DNA of 64,000 bases from contig NZ_JAJCVJ010000001.1 in assembly GCF_020567425.1 (NCBI RefSeq), positions 372,001-436,000 of the forward strand. The letters are read 5' to 3'. Made by a program: the position numbers and the translations under genes. Source of the DNA: Salinirubrum litoreum (GTDB lineage Archaea; Halobacteriota; Halobacteria; Halobacteriales; Haloferacaceae). This document shows positions 1 through 8,879 of the stretch, in pieces (position 1 is the first letter of the stretch; each line of letters starts with the position of its first letter). The notes beneath the pieces were generated by a model. That model was not told the origin of the DNA. It ran no database searches and saw nothing but the letters and a program-made list of their open reading frames with translations.

Positions 1-331
1 GCGTCGGGGCGAACAGCAGGAGGGCGTGGACCCCCGGTCCGTCGCGGGCGAGTTTGACCCGGACCTCGTGTTCGTCGTCCTTGTAGAAGTAGCGCGTCAT
101 CCGGCGGTACTGGCGGAGGACCTCGTTCGCGCCGGTCGCGTGGCGGAGCGCGGCGTCGGCTTTCAGTTCGACGAGGTAGTCGACCGGCGCGGGGTCGTGG
201 ACCCGAGCGTACACGTCCACGGACCCCCGGTTGCCGTAGTGGTCGTAGGGCTCTTCGAGCCGGATCCGTGGCTCGTCGAAGGCCGACCGGAAGTGCTCGA
301 CGACGGCGGTCGCCAGTTCGTCTTCCCGCAT
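1..331 (-). CDS. PD-(D/E)XK nuclease-like protein, C-terminus outside window
   Basis: Open from an ATG (complement of 329-331) to the left edge, so only the first 110 residues are visible. The segment GSVDVYARV followed about 12 residues later by YLVELKAD has the D...ExK spacing of PD-(D/E)XK nuclease-fold proteins. The region after it (RQYRRMTRYFYKDD) would be the helix that follows the core. Many haloarchaeal proteins of this type are uncharacterised and may be inactive or act on nucleic acid. The fold assignment is inference from the motif alone; the rest of the protein is needed. Confidence 0.6.
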   Translation of the reverse strand, partial: MREDELATAVVEHFRSAFDEPRIRLEEPYDHYGNRGSVDVYARVHDPAPVDYLVELKADAALRHATGANEVLRQYRRMTRYFYKDDEHEVRVKLARDGPGVHALLLFAPT

Positions 332-499
332 CCACCGACCGGTGGACCGGCCGGGACAAAGCTCCGACGGTTCTGCGAGTCCCGTGCCACGACCGCCGCT
401 GGCGCGTTCGCTCTACCGGAGTCCCCCGAGCGTGACGTCTCTCCCTTCGCGTCGACTTCGACTGTGGAGGAAAACGGCGTCCACCACGCGACCGCCCAC

Positions 500-1459
500 C
501 TACCGCGTCGCGGCCAGATACCGACCCACGTCACCGAGGAACAACAGCGTCCCCGAGACCGGCAGAACGACCAGTCCGAGTACCACGAGGAGCGCCAGCG
601 CGGCCGGCACCAGCGTCCCACCGGCGACGACGACCAGGGGTGCGAGCGCACCCAGCAGGTAGAGGTACGCCGTCCCCTGCCCGAACTTCAGGACGACCCC
701 GCCGAACACCAGCGGGAGCGCCGCCAGTCCGACCGGGAACAGCAGTGCCGGCCCCGAGGCGGTGAGCGACGCCTCCAGAAACGCCATCGGCACCTCGACG
801 CCGAACGATCCGCCGAACAGGTTCGCCGGCGACGCGGTCACCGCCGAGAGGAACGACGACAGCGCGTCCGCGTTCGCGGCGAGATACTGGCCGACACCCG
901 CGAGGTACGCCAGGCCGGCGAGCAGGACCGCGAGCCACCCGACGAACAGCGGGGTGAGCGGCGGCAACAGCGACCGGGAGTCGCCGTACTTGCGGTCGAA
1001 CTCCTCGGCGTCGAAGGTCTCCGGGTCGAACCGGTCGTCGTCCACCGAGGGGCGCGCACCCGAACGCGTCGTGGGACTCGTGGTCACCGTCTCCGTCTGA
1101 CCGTGAGCGTTCGTCCCACCCGACCCTGCGGCGGTGTCCGCGTCCGTACCTGCGTTCTCGTCGGCCGACGGGGCGTCCGAGTCGCCCCAGCGGGCGGTCG
1201 GACCCGCCCCGCCCATCGTTGGGTAGCCGTCCATCTGCTCCGCGACGTACCGCGAGTGGCCCATCTCGTCGTAGACGCGACGCTCCTCGGTGTCGGTGAG
1301 AATCTCGTAGGCACGCCGGATGGTCTTGAACTGGGCGTGCGCTCGCGGGTCGTCGTTCACGTCCGGGTGGTACTGCCGGGCGAGCCGACGGTACGCCTGC
1401 TTGAGGTCGGACTCGTCGGCGTCCTGCTCCACGCCGAAGAGGTCGTAGAAGTCGTCCAT
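500..1459 (-). CDS. Membrane-anchored J-domain (DnaJ-like) protein
   Basis: 319 residues. The N-terminal ~65 residues are a J domain: DDFYDLFGVEQDADESDLK, then the HPD motif in YHPDVNDD (about residue 32), which stimulates Hsp70/DnaK ATPase in this family. An acidic, Ser/Thr-rich linker follows (about 80-150). The second half is hydrophobic, with about four or five predicted membrane segments. There is no Gly/Phe or zinc region, so it is not a full DnaJ but a type III J protein tethered to the membrane, presumably recruiting DnaK to a membrane site. On the complementary strand, a GATTAAACC box lies about 35 bases before the ATG. Confidence 0.85.
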   Translation of the reverse strand: MDDFYDLFGVEQDADESDLKQAYRRLARQYHPDVNDDPRAHAQFKTIRRAYEILTDTEERRVYDEMGHSRYVAEQMDGYPTMGGAGPTARWGDSDAPSADENAGTDADTAAGSGGTNAHGQTETVTTSPTTRSGARPSVDDDRFDPETFDAEEFDRKYGDSRSLLPPLTPLFVGWLAVLLAGLAYLAGVGQYLAANADALSSFLSAVTASPANLFGGSFGVEVPMAFLEASLTASGPALLFPVGLAALPLVFGGVVLKFGQGTAYLYLLGALAPLVVVAGGTLVPAALALLVVLGLVVLPVSGTLLFLGDVGRYLAATR

Positions 1460-1546
1460 GCGCCTGTCGTTGCGACGGCTACCGCACCGGGTCGGTTTAA
1501 TCTATCGGACACCGGACACACGCGCGGCTCGCCCGACCCGGTCGCG

Positions 1547-1936
1547 TCACACGGCCAACAGGCCGACGGCGTAGATGACGACCGTGCCAGCCAGCGCCGC
1601 CCCGACCGAGTAGACGTGGATCTGTCGGGCGCGTTTCCTGTCTGCTCGCCGGTCTGACTCGTCTGCGACCTCGTGTCGTTCTCCGCCGCCGGCGCTCACG
1701 TCGTAGATACCCGCCAGCGCGAAGCCGGCACAGAAGTTGAACCGGGCCTGAAAGAACCCCTCGGCGACCCCGATCAGTGGGACGACGCTCGCCAGCAGGT
1801 ACCACGTCGGGTACTGGAAGGCGACGACCCCGACCACGAGCGCCAGTGTCGCGAGCGAGGCCAGCGCACCGAGTGCGTACCGCCTCCGCTGTTCGGCCTC
1901 GCCGATGTTACAGACGCCGGGTTGGTACTCGGCCAT
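1547..1936 (-). CDS. Small membrane protein, function unknown
   Basis: 129 residues starting MAEYQPGVCN. Three hydrophobic stretches (about 25-45, 48-80 and 105-128) indicate a three- or four-segment membrane protein. Cys9 and a Cys in NFCAGFAL are the only notable residues. The ATG was chosen because hydrophobic, acidic haloarchaeal coding starts here; the upstream extension reads as an Arg-rich antisense of the next gene. It lies divergently from the metallo-beta-lactamase gene. I do not recognise the family. Confidence 0.7.
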   Translation of the reverse strand: MAEYQPGVCNIGEAEQRRRYALGALASLATLALVVGVVAFQYPTWYLLASVVPLIGVAEGFFQARFNFCAGFALAGIYDVSAGGGERHEVADESDRRADRKRARQIHVYSVGAALAGTVVIYAVGLLAV

Positions 1937-2089
1937 GCCACGTGTTCGTGATCTCTCCCGAAATTGTTTTCGCCAGCGGCGAGATCCTCGCCGTGGGGTA
2001 CGACCCTGCGACCTGTCCCCCTCTCGGCGCAGACGTTGCCGCGACCGGAAGTCCGAACGCTCTTGTCGCCGCCCGCCGGAGTCGATGGC

Positions 2090-3121
2090 GTGAAGCGAAT
2101 CAGGTTGCACAACACGGTGTTCGAGGGCGCGAACAACGTCTACGTCCTCGACGGGGCGACGACGACACTGGTGGACGCCGGCGTCGCCACCGACGACACG
2201 CGGGCGGACCTCCGGGACGGTCTCGCGGACTTCGGCCTGACGTTCGGTGACGTCGACCAGATTCTCCTGACGCACTGGCACTACGACCACACCGGTCTCG
2301 CGGGCGAGATTCAAGCCGAGAGCGGTGCGACGGTCCGGGTCCACGAGGCGGACGCGGGACTGGTCGCGGGCGACCACGAGGCACTGGCCGAGGAACGCGA
2401 GCGACGGGAGGCCTGTTTCGACGAGTGGGGCATCCCCGAGGGTCCGCTCGCGGAACTGACCGACTTCCTCGGCCACCACGAGGCGTTGGCCGGTGCAGAC
2501 GTGGACGTGACGCCATTCGAGGACGGCGAGAGGGTCCCGGTCGGCGACCACGAGGTCGAGACACTCCACCTGCCGGGTCACGCCGGGGGATTGTCGGCGT
2601 TCGTCTTCGACGCTGACGGCGGCGTGGCCGACACTGCCGAGGCCGAGGTCGGAGACCTAGCCGGCGAAGAAGCCTTCGTCGGGGACGCCATCCTGCCGAA
2701 GTACACGCCGAACGTCGGCGGGGCCGACGTGCGACTCGACGACCCACTCGGCGACTACGTGGACTCGCTGACTCGACTGATCGACCGCGACCTGACGCGG
2801 GCCTGGCCCGGCCACCGTGATCCGATCGAGGACCCCTCTGCCCGCGCCGCCACGATTCTCGACCACCACCGCGAGCGCACCGAGCGAGTGCTCGGCGTCC
2901 TGCGCGAGTACGGTCCCTCGGACGCGTGGACCGTCAGCGCCCACCTGTTCGGCGACCTCGAGAACATCCACATCCTGCACGGCCCCGGCGAGGCGTGGGC
3001 ACACCTGAACCACCTCGAACGCCACGGCGTCGTGACCCGCGACGACGACTGGAACTACGAACTACGCGACGCCGACGCCGACGCCGCCGACCTGTTCCCG
3101 AGCGTCGAGCGTTCGACCTGA
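2090..3121 (+). CDS. MBL-fold metallohydrolase (LACTB2-like)
   Basis: 343 residues from a GTG start (VKRIRLHNTV). The metallo-beta-lactamase signature THWHYDH is at residues 61-67, followed by a later metal-binding LPGHAGG and GDAILP. These give the usual His/Asp ligands for a dinuclear zinc site. The C-terminal ~80 residues (TERVLGVLREYG ... AHLNHLERHGVV) look like the small winged-helix tail of LACTB2-like hydrolases. An ATG five bases upstream is out of frame and stops at once, so GTG at 2090 is preferred. The substrate is unknown; thioester or RNA hydrolysis are both known in the superfamily. Confidence 0.85.
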   Translation: MKRIRLHNTVFEGANNVYVLDGATTTLVDAGVATDDTRADLRDGLADFGLTFGDVDQILLTHWHYDHTGLAGEIQAESGATVRVHEADAGLVAGDHEALAEERERREACFDEWGIPEGPLAELTDFLGHHEALAGADVDVTPFEDGERVPVGDHEVETLHLPGHAGGLSAFVFDADGGVADTAEAEVGDLAGEEAFVGDAILPKYTPNVGGADVRLDDPLGDYVDSLTRLIDRDLTRAWPGHRDPIEDPSARAATILDHHRERTERVLGVLREYGPSDAWTVSAHLFGDLENIHILHGPGEAWAHLNHLERHGVVTRDDDWNYELRDADADAADLFPSVERST

Positions 3122-3175
3122 TTCGTCGGATCGCCCCGCCGAGTCTCCGATCCGGTCCCGGTCGCCGTGTCCGAC

Positions 3176-4399
3176 TCAGGTCTCGCCGACCACGTCGAGT
3201 CGCTGGACGGTCCCGTCGTCGTACATCGCGAAGACCTCTTCTCGACCGTCGTCGTCGACGTCCGCGAGTGTCGCGTGGGTGAACGAGCGCGCGTTCCGGG
3301 TCGCGGTCAGACGGACCTCGCCGGTCGCCGGGTCGACGACCGAGACGGTGCCGTCGTTGCCCGTGACCACGAGTTCGGGGTCGCCGCCGCCGTCGACGTC
3401 GCCGAGCACTGCGGGGGGTGTCATCTGCACCTCGGTCGACGCGAGGCTGGCGGTCCACTCGACCGCTCCCGTCGCGGCGTCGAGACTCCGGAGCGTCCCG
3501 CTGGCGTCGGTGACGTACACCTCCGCCTCGCCGTCGGCGTCGCCGTCGTAGATCACGTCCACCGCCGTCAGGCGGTCGAACTCGGTGCGCCAGAGCACCG
3601 ACCCGTCGTCGTCCAACGCGACCGTCTCGCCGCGTGCGGTGGCGAGGACGGTCTCCAGTCCGGCGTCGCCGTCGGCGTCCCCGACCGCGAGCCACGTGAT
3701 CCCGCTGTCGGTCGCGTTCGTCCGCCACCGGACGTCGCCGTCGCCCTCGTAGACGGTGACGCGGCCGCTCCGGGAGCCGACGAGGGCCTCCTGCTCGGCG
3801 TCGGCGTCGACGTCCGCGACGGTCGGCTGGGCGAAGACGAACCCCGGCACGCGGTCGCGCCAGCGTTCCGTCCCGTCCGCGCCGAAGACGTGGACCACAC
3901 CGCGCACGTCGGCGACGACGATCTCCTGTCCCTCGGCTGGGTGGAGGTCTGCGACGACCGGTTCGGTGTACCCGTAGTCGGTCAGCGCGTAGCCGAACTG
4001 CTTCTCGCCGCCGGGGGCGAAGCCGGCGACCTCCGACTCGGTGGTCGCCGCCAAGACCTCCCGCTGGCCGTCGTCGTCGTAGTCCGCGACGGTCGGATCG
4101 GCGACCGCGTGGATCTCACAGTCCTCTGGCGGAATCTGGTAGTCCCACGCGGCGGTGCCGTCCTCGGCCGAGAGCGCGACGAGGGCACACTGGTCGCTGT
4201 CGGTCTGGCCGCTGATCGGGGCGTAGACCTGCCCGTCGGCGACCGCGACCGCGTGGTGGTTCCCGCCGACCGGACGGGCGGTGTCGCTCGTCCACGTAAC
4301 CGTCAACTGCTGGCCGCCGCCGAAGCCGAGGGCGACCACGCCGACCGCGAGGAGGCTCCCGACGAGGAGTGCGACCGCCAGCAGGGTCCGGGTTCGCAT
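3176..4399 (-). CDS. Secreted or anchored PQQ/FG-GAP beta-propeller protein
   Basis: 407 residues. The start MRTRTLLAVALLVGSLL is an Arg-rich N-region plus one hydrophobic segment, that is, a signal or anchor. The rest is a string of about 40-residue repeats of the type 'VADVDADAEQEALVGS ... VYEGDGDVRWRTN', mixing FG-GAP-like Asp-rich turns (DVDGGGDPE, DVDDDGREE) with PQQ-like Trp motifs (TAAWDYQIP, GSVLWRTEF). This predicts a seven- or eight-bladed propeller outside the cell, probably calcium-loaded. A TATA-like TTAAAC on the complementary strand at 4423-4429 lies about 27 bases before this ATG. An ATG 13 codons upstream would place it inside the promoter. Confidence 0.8.
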   Translation of the reverse strand: MRTRTLLAVALLVGSLLAVGVVALGFGGGQQLTVTWTSDTARPVGGNHHAVAVADGQVYAPISGQTDSDQCALVALSAEDGTAAWDYQIPPEDCEIHAVADPTVADYDDDGQREVLAATTESEVAGFAPGGEKQFGYALTDYGYTEPVVADLHPAEGQEIVVADVRGVVHVFGADGTERWRDRVPGFVFAQPTVADVDADAEQEALVGSRSGRVTVYEGDGDVRWRTNATDSGITWLAVGDADGDAGLETVLATARGETVALDDDGSVLWRTEFDRLTAVDVIYDGDADGEAEVYVTDASGTLRSLDAATGAVEWTASLASTEVQMTPPAVLGDVDGGGDPELVVTGNDGTVSVVDPATGEVRLTATRNARSFTHATLADVDDDGREEVFAMYDDGTVQRLDVVGET

Positions 4400-4422
4400 C
4401 GGTCCGTCTTGGGGGTGTGGCG

Positions 4423-4429
4423 GTTTAAC
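4423..4429 (-). promoter_or_regulatory. TATA-like box for the beta-propeller gene
   Basis: GTTAAAC on the complementary strand, about 27 bases from the ATG at 4399, with no Shine-Dalgarno sequence between. This is the geometry of a leaderless haloarchaeal promoter. Confidence 0.5.
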
Positions 4430-4490
4430 GACGTTCATCTGGGCGCGTGGCCGACCGACTGCGCTCGGAACCGCCGCCCCGACCGCGTGC

Positions 4491-5540
4491 TCACGCCGAG
4501 ACGACCTCGTAGCGCGTCACCAGCACCCGAACCAGCAGGTACGCACCGACCGCCAACACCCCGTAGCCGGCGACCGTCAGATACGTCACCGCGTCGGCGC
4601 TCCCGATAGCCAGTTTCGCCACCGTGTTCGCCGGACTGCCCGGCAGCAGTGTCGCGCCGCCGAAGACCGCCAGCACGCCGATGGAGTAGAGGAACTGTGC
4701 GGCCCGCCGGTCCGGAGCCAGCAGGCCGACCGCCGACCCCAGGCCGACCACCAGCAGCGAGAACGCCGCCACCAGGCCGATCAACACGACCGGGTTCGAG
4801 ACGGCGGTCCCGTTGAACCGCAGGAGTGCGATCCAGAGCCCGGCCTGTGCAGGTGCGAGCACTGCCGCCGCGAGCAACTTCCCGTCTACGATGTCCAGCA
4901 GGCTGATCGGCGCGACCCGCAGCAGTTCCAGCGTCCCGCGCTCGAACTCCTCGGTCAGGGAGTCCACCGCGATAGAGCCCGAGATGAACACCGGCAGAAA
5001 GAGCAGCAGGGGCACCAGCACGGTGTAGGTGAAGCTGTAGTACGGCGACGAGGTTCCCTCGGGCGGCAGGTCCAGCGGCGTCGAATCGAGATAGGCCGCC
5101 CGGTCGGCGCGCTCCCCGCGCTCGAACGCCCGGAGCGCGTCCCGGAGTTGGACGACCACCAGCGTCGTCCGGACGTTCGAGTCCGGCGCTAGCGCCTCGA
5201 CCTGCACCCGTCCCTCTACCGTCTCCGTGGCCAACACCGCGTCCACCTGCCCGTTCTCGAAGGCCGTCAGTGCGGCGTCTCGGGAGTCGTACCCCTCGCC
5301 CCCGAGACTCGGCGTCTCCCGCACCGCGTCCAGCAGGTCCGCTCGTGCGTCGCCGGTCACCGCGACCTCGACCTCGTACCCCTCGACGCTTCCAGGGTCG
5401 TACAGCGAGACGAGGCCGACGACGAGGAACGACGAGAACGCGGCGATGAACAACTGGATCAGCAGTGCGAGCACGATGGTCTTCTCCCGTCCCAGCACCC
5501 GGAGTTCCCGCCCGGCGATCGTCAGGCGCGGGTCAGCCAA
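4491..5540 (-). CDS. ABC-2 type exporter permease
   Basis: 349 residues with a first membrane helix at about 20-45 (IVLALLIQLFIAAFSSFLVV), a large extracytoplasmic domain (about 50-160), then five more helices. The segment LTEEFERGTLELLRVAPIS is the coupling region typical of NatB/ABC-2 permeases that pair with an ATPase. It is the last gene of a three-gene operon on the complementary strand and overlaps the preceding permease-protease gene by eight bases. It probably forms a heterodimeric exporter with that protein. The substrate cannot be inferred from sequence. Confidence 0.85.
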   Translation of the reverse strand: MADPRLTIAGRELRVLGREKTIVLALLIQLFIAAFSSFLVVGLVSLYDPGSVEGYEVEVAVTGDARADLLDAVRETPSLGGEGYDSRDAALTAFENGQVDAVLATETVEGRVQVEALAPDSNVRTTLVVVQLRDALRAFERGERADRAAYLDSTPLDLPPEGTSSPYYSFTYTVLVPLLLFLPVFISGSIAVDSLTEEFERGTLELLRVAPISLLDIVDGKLLAAAVLAPAQAGLWIALLRFNGTAVSNPVVLIGLVAAFSLLVVGLGSAVGLLAPDRRAAQFLYSIGVLAVFGGATLLPGSPANTVAKLAIGSADAVTYLTVAGYGVLAVGAYLLVRVLVTRYEVVSA

Positions 5541-7413
5541 GGAGACTCACCACCGCGAGGTTGTAGGCCGCGTGGACCACGACGGCGGCCGACAGGCCGA
5601 CGCCGTACCACCGGAGGTTCGCCCGCGCGCCGAGTGCCGACAGCGATGCGGTGACGGCGTGGAGTGCGAGCGGTGCGAGCAGGAGCGCCAGCGTGAAGGC
5701 CAGACTCGGTCCACCACCACCCGCACCCGCGACACCGACACCCGAGGGGGCGAACGCCGCCTCGCCCAGTGGTAGCTCCGGCAACCCGATCAACTGGACG
5801 ACGACGGTCAGTTTCTCGCCGACGAAGAAGCCGAGGCCCGACAGCACGCCGAGGACGAGTGCCACGCCCACGGTTCGTTCGAACCGCGCCTTCTCGAAGC
5901 CGGCGTAGACGTGGACGCTCTTCGCCACCTCCTCGACGCCCGCGATGGTGACGAGGAGCAGTGGGACCGACACGTCGATGGGGAGCGCGAACAACACCGC
6001 GACGGCCAGCAACTCCGCGATGAAGACGAACGGGATGAACAGCCCCGACAGCACCGCGACCGACGAGGCCCCGCGAAGCCGACTGTCCAGCGCGTCCAGC
6101 ACCTTCAGCGGCACCGGGCGCTGGGTGAACATGTCCTCCTCGCGGTAGACGCCGAGTCCCAGGAGGAACAACACCGAGGAGCCGAAGTAGAACGGCCCGG
6201 TCGAGAACAGATACTCGACGAGTGTCGCGCCGCCGCCCTGCAAGTCTCTGACGACGAGCGTCAGCGGCGAGATGAGCGCGATGGGCGTCACGTCGGCGAA
6301 GATGGCCGGCACGAAGGCGTAACTCGTCAGGAACGTCGAGATGGCGACCGTGACGAAGGTGAGTTCCTTGAACGACCGGGCGAACATCCCCGCCGTGAAG
6401 GTCGCAGAGAGAAACAGCAGCGCGACCGGCACGACCGCGACGACCGACAGCAGGCCACCACCGATGGCGAGGGCGATGCCGGTCGTCACCGCGACCATCC
6501 CGAGGAGGTACGGCGCGGTCTTCCCGGCGACGATGTCACCCGGCGTGACCGGCGAGACGAGCAGGAGTTCGCCGCGCCGGCCGATTCGTTCGTCGAGGAT
6601 CGTACTGCCGTAGGCCTGGATGACGAAGTTCATCGGGACCAGAAAGGCGAACGCGAGGATCAGCGACTCGAAGGGGAACGGCGGGTCGATGTCGGCCGGC
6701 GACCCGGAGTCGCCGCCGGACACGAGACCGCCGCCGAATCCGGGAACACCGACGCTCCCGCCGGAGTCGCCGTCTCCGCCCGCGCCTCCACCGCCCGCGC
6801 CGACACTCCCGAAGTCCGTGTCGCCGGACCCATCGCTCGATCCGCCATCTGCGCCCGATCCGGTGCCACCGCCGTCGCCGCCGCCACCGGTCTCACCACC
6901 GCTCCCGACGTCGGCCCGACTCTCGTAGCGCAGATCGACCAGCACCGGGAACGCGGCCGACTGGTTCGCTTCCCCGGCGAGGAGTCGGTCGTTGTGCGCC
7001 TGCACCGCAGCGCGGAACTCCGCGAGCGCCGCCTGTCCTTTCTGTCCCGGCACAGGTCTGACGCGCCCGTCTGCGAGGACGCGGAGGTCGACGTCGTCGG
7101 CACCGGGCGGTTTCGCGGTCAGTGCCGGCCGGTCCTTGACGACCTCGTGGTACTGGCTGTCGTCGTCGACGGCGACACGGTAGACGCCCTCGTCGAGTGC
7201 CAGTCCGCCCGCGCCGGTGGCGACGACCGTGCCGACGACCGCGACCGAGACGAGAATACTGACGACGCCGAGTATCGCGGTGGTCCGGTCCACGCTGCCG
7301 ACGCCTCGAGAGACCTCCCACCGGGCGATGCGGGTCACGTCCCGCGTGTGCTCGCGGAGCCACGTCGGAAGACGTTGGAGGCGAGCGAGCAGGGCAGTGA
7401 GCCGACTGCTCAC
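5533..7413 (-). CDS. ABC-2 permease fused to PrsW-type intramembrane protease
   Basis: 626 residues, two modules. Residues 1 to about 400 form an ABC-2 permease: a helix near 45, an extracytoplasmic domain, a very Gly/Ser/Asp-rich stretch (about 170-245), then helices around ERIGRRGELLLVSPVTPGD, the coupling motif of NatB-like permeases. From about 430 onward it is PrsW-like: GVEEVAKS (the paired glutamates of the family), then GLGFFVGEKL, LHAVTASLSALG and VVVHAAYNLAV, which carry the conserved Glu and His residues of this CPBP-related metalloprotease clan. Overlaps of eight bases with the downstream permease and four with the upstream ATPase imply translational coupling. Role of the protease half is unknown; processing of an exported peptide is one reading. 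Confidence 0.85.
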   Translation of the reverse strand: MSSRLTALLARLQRLPTWLREHTRDVTRIARWEVSRGVGSVDRTTAILGVVSILVSVAVVGTVVATGAGGLALDEGVYRVAVDDDSQYHEVVKDRPALTAKPPGADDVDLRVLADGRVRPVPGQKGQAALAEFRAAVQAHNDRLLAGEANQSAAFPVLVDLRYESRADVGSGGETGGGGDGGGTGSGADGGSSDGSGDTDFGSVGAGGGGAGGDGDSGGSVGVPGFGGGLVSGGDSGSPADIDPPFPFESLILAFAFLVPMNFVIQAYGSTILDERIGRRGELLLVSPVTPGDIVAGKTAPYLLGMVAVTTGIALAIGGGLLSVVAVVPVALLFLSATFTAGMFARSFKELTFVTVAISTFLTSYAFVPAIFADVTPIALISPLTLVVRDLQGGGATLVEYLFSTGPFYFGSSVLFLLGLGVYREEDMFTQRPVPLKVLDALDSRLRGASSVAVLSGLFIPFVFIAELLAVAVLFALPIDVSVPLLLVTIAGVEEVAKSVHVYAGFEKARFERTVGVALVLGVLSGLGFFVGEKLTVVVQLIGLPELPLGEAAFAPSGVGVAGAGGGGPSLAFTLALLLAPLALHAVTASLSALGARANLRWYGVGLSAAVVVHAAYNLAVVSLLG

Positions 7414-8351
7414 CGGCCACCACCCGTGCGGTCCTCCGGCGAACTTGGTCCTGCCCGCTGGGTGCGGTCGGTCCCCGACTCGGCCTGCTGGCCCCCGGCG
7501 AGGTCGAGAAACACGTCTTCGAGACTCGGTTCGCGGGTCCGGATGTCCTCGACCGCGCCGCCCGACCGCTCGGCACGCGCCCGGATCGACTCGACCGCCT
7601 CCATGTCTGGGACGATCACGCGATGACGGTCGCCGACCTGGTCGCTCCCGTCGACCGGGACCGACGTGAACACGTGGTAGGTCGTCTCGCCGTGTTCGGC
7701 GCGGATCTCCGGGACCGTGCCGCGTGCGATGATCTCGCCGCGGTTCATGATGACGACTCGGTCACAGACGCTCTCGACGTGGTAGAGGTTGTGCGCGCTG
7801 AACAGCACCGTCTTCCCCTCCTCGCTCAGTTCCTTCGTGAACTCCAGGACGTAGTTCGTCGTGAGTGGGTCGAGTCCCGAGGCGGGTTCGTCGTAGATCA
7901 ACAGGTCGGGATCGTTCACCAGTGACCGGGCGATGGCGACCTTCCGTTTCATCCCCTTCGAGACGTCGCCGAGTCTGCGCTCCCGGTGGTCGAGTTCCAG
8001 TCGGTCGAGCGCACTCCCGATGCGTTCGTCCGCGACCTCGCGGGGGACGTCGTACAGATCGGCGAAGAAGCGCAGGTACGAGTGGGCGGTCATGTCTTCG
8101 TACAGCGGCGACTCCTCGGGGAGGAAGCCCAGTTCGTGGCGCATCTCGGGGTCGCCGGCGTCGTACTCGCCGACGCGGGCGGTTCCACCGGTCGGTTCGA
8201 TCAGACCGGCGAGCATCTTCAGCGTCGTCGTCTTCCCGGCCCCGTTCGGGCCGACGATGCCGAATATCTCGCCCGACTCGACCGAGAAACTGCTCCCGAC
8301 GACCGCCGCGAAGTCGCCGTACTCCTTCCGGAGGTCCTCGACTGTTATCAT
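7410..8351 (-). CDS. ABC transporter ATP-binding protein (NatA-like)
   Basis: 313 residues from MITVEDLRKEYGDF. Walker A GPNGAGKT is at 34-41, the Q-loop is near GFLPEESPLYEDM, the signature is GDVSKGMKRKVAIARS, and Walker B with the D-loop is LLIYDEPASGLDP. The H-switch is in LFSAHNL. The C-terminal tail (about 225-313) matches the extra domain of DrrA/NatA exporters. It is the first gene of the operon and its stop overlaps the next start by four bases. An open frame runs 45 codons further upstream but its composition is not protein-like. TTTAC-containing boxes on the complementary strand lie within 40 bases of this start. Confidence 0.93.
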   Translation of the reverse strand: MITVEDLRKEYGDFAAVVGSSFSVESGEIFGIVGPNGAGKTTTLKMLAGLIEPTGGTARVGEYDAGDPEMRHELGFLPEESPLYEDMTAHSYLRFFADLYDVPREVADERIGSALDRLELDHRERRLGDVSKGMKRKVAIARSLVNDPDLLIYDEPASGLDPLTTNYVLEFTKELSEEGKTVLFSAHNLYHVESVCDRVVIMNRGEIIARGTVPEIRAEHGETTYHVFTSVPVDGSDQVGDRHRVIVPDMEAVESIRARAERSGGAVEDIRTREPSLEDVFLDLAGGQQAESGTDRTQRAGPSSPEDRTGGGR

Positions 8352-8467
8352 CGGGTACTGAACTGGTAAACGGAATCGTCCGCCGTAAACGTGCGGGTAG
8401 CTGTCAGTCGTGAGTCGTGTCGGCGGTTGGAAGCCAGTCTTTAGTCGTCGGTCGCCGAACCCGGACC

Positions 8468-8683
8468 GTGAACCGCGATCTGACACCAGCCTCGGTCCTG
8501 TTCGTCACGGGGTTCGTGGCCGTGTTGTTCTTCATGGCTGGCGGACTCGTCCTCGTCGTCGTCGGCGACGTCGGCGTCCCCGCACTCACCGGGTTGGCCG
8601 CCGCTCTCGCCGGACTGGGTGGCGTCGTCCTGTTCGCGGGACTGGTCCTCGCTGGACTTCTCCGCGTCCGCCAGAAGGGGTGA
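8468..8683 (+). CDS. Small two-helix membrane protein
   Basis: 71 residues from a GTG (VNRDLTPASVLF). Two hydrophobic segments are separated by a short GDVGVPAL turn, and the protein ends in a basic RVRQKG tail, so both ends are probably cytoplasmic. It is divergent from the ABC operon. The family is unknown to me. The open frame extends 17 codons upstream but that part is Arg/Thr-rich and overlaps the promoter region, so the GTG is preferred. Confidence 0.6.
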   Translation: MNRDLTPASVLFVTGFVAVLFFMAGGLVLVVVGDVGVPALTGLAAALAGLGGVVLFAGLVLAGLLRVRQKG

Positions 8684-8730
8684 GTCGGCCGTCGGTCTCG
8701 TCGCCGTACCGGTCGCGTCGGTCGTCTCCG

Positions 8731-8844
8731 TCAGTCGTCCGTCTCGCGCGTCTCGTCTGTGCCCCGGTCCCAGACGTTCGTCACCGAGTCGCCGGTTCGC
8801 GGTGTGTGGCTCACGTCTTTCATCGTCTGCTTCGAGTCAGTCAT
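8731..8844 (-). CDS. Putative 37-residue hydrophilic small protein
   Basis: MTDSKQTMKDVSHTPRTGD and on to RETDD is 37 residues, acidic overall and without membrane segments. The case for it being real is its promoter: GGCTTAAGC on the complementary strand (8871-8879) sits about 30 bases before the ATG with no other gene on that strand nearby. Its codon usage and Asp/Thr-rich composition fit the genome. It could also be chance. The family is unknown. Confidence 0.45.
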   Translation of the reverse strand: MTDSKQTMKDVSHTPRTGDSVTNVWDRGTDETRETDD

Positions 8845-8870
8845 CGTGGGACACGCTACCACTGGTGACA

Positions 8871-8879
8871 GCTTAAGCC
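8871..8879 (-). promoter_or_regulatory. TATA-like box for the 37-residue protein
   Basis: A symmetric GCTTAAGC lies 27-35 bases before the ATG at 8844, consistent with a leaderless transcript. A second AT-rich block follows at 8888-8918 (see findings). Confidence 0.4.

Noticed and set aside
26-1657. Very long open frame on the + strand across the left end
   Set aside because: It is antisense to the truncated nuclease-like, J-domain and membrane genes, and its Arg/Gln/Glu-rich composition is that of an antisense shadow. The complementary genes have recognisable domains.
1964-2089. Longer N-terminus for the metallo-beta-lactamase gene
   Set aside because: The 42 extra codons are Arg/Pro-rich, not family-like. 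The GTG at 2090 gives the expected domain start.
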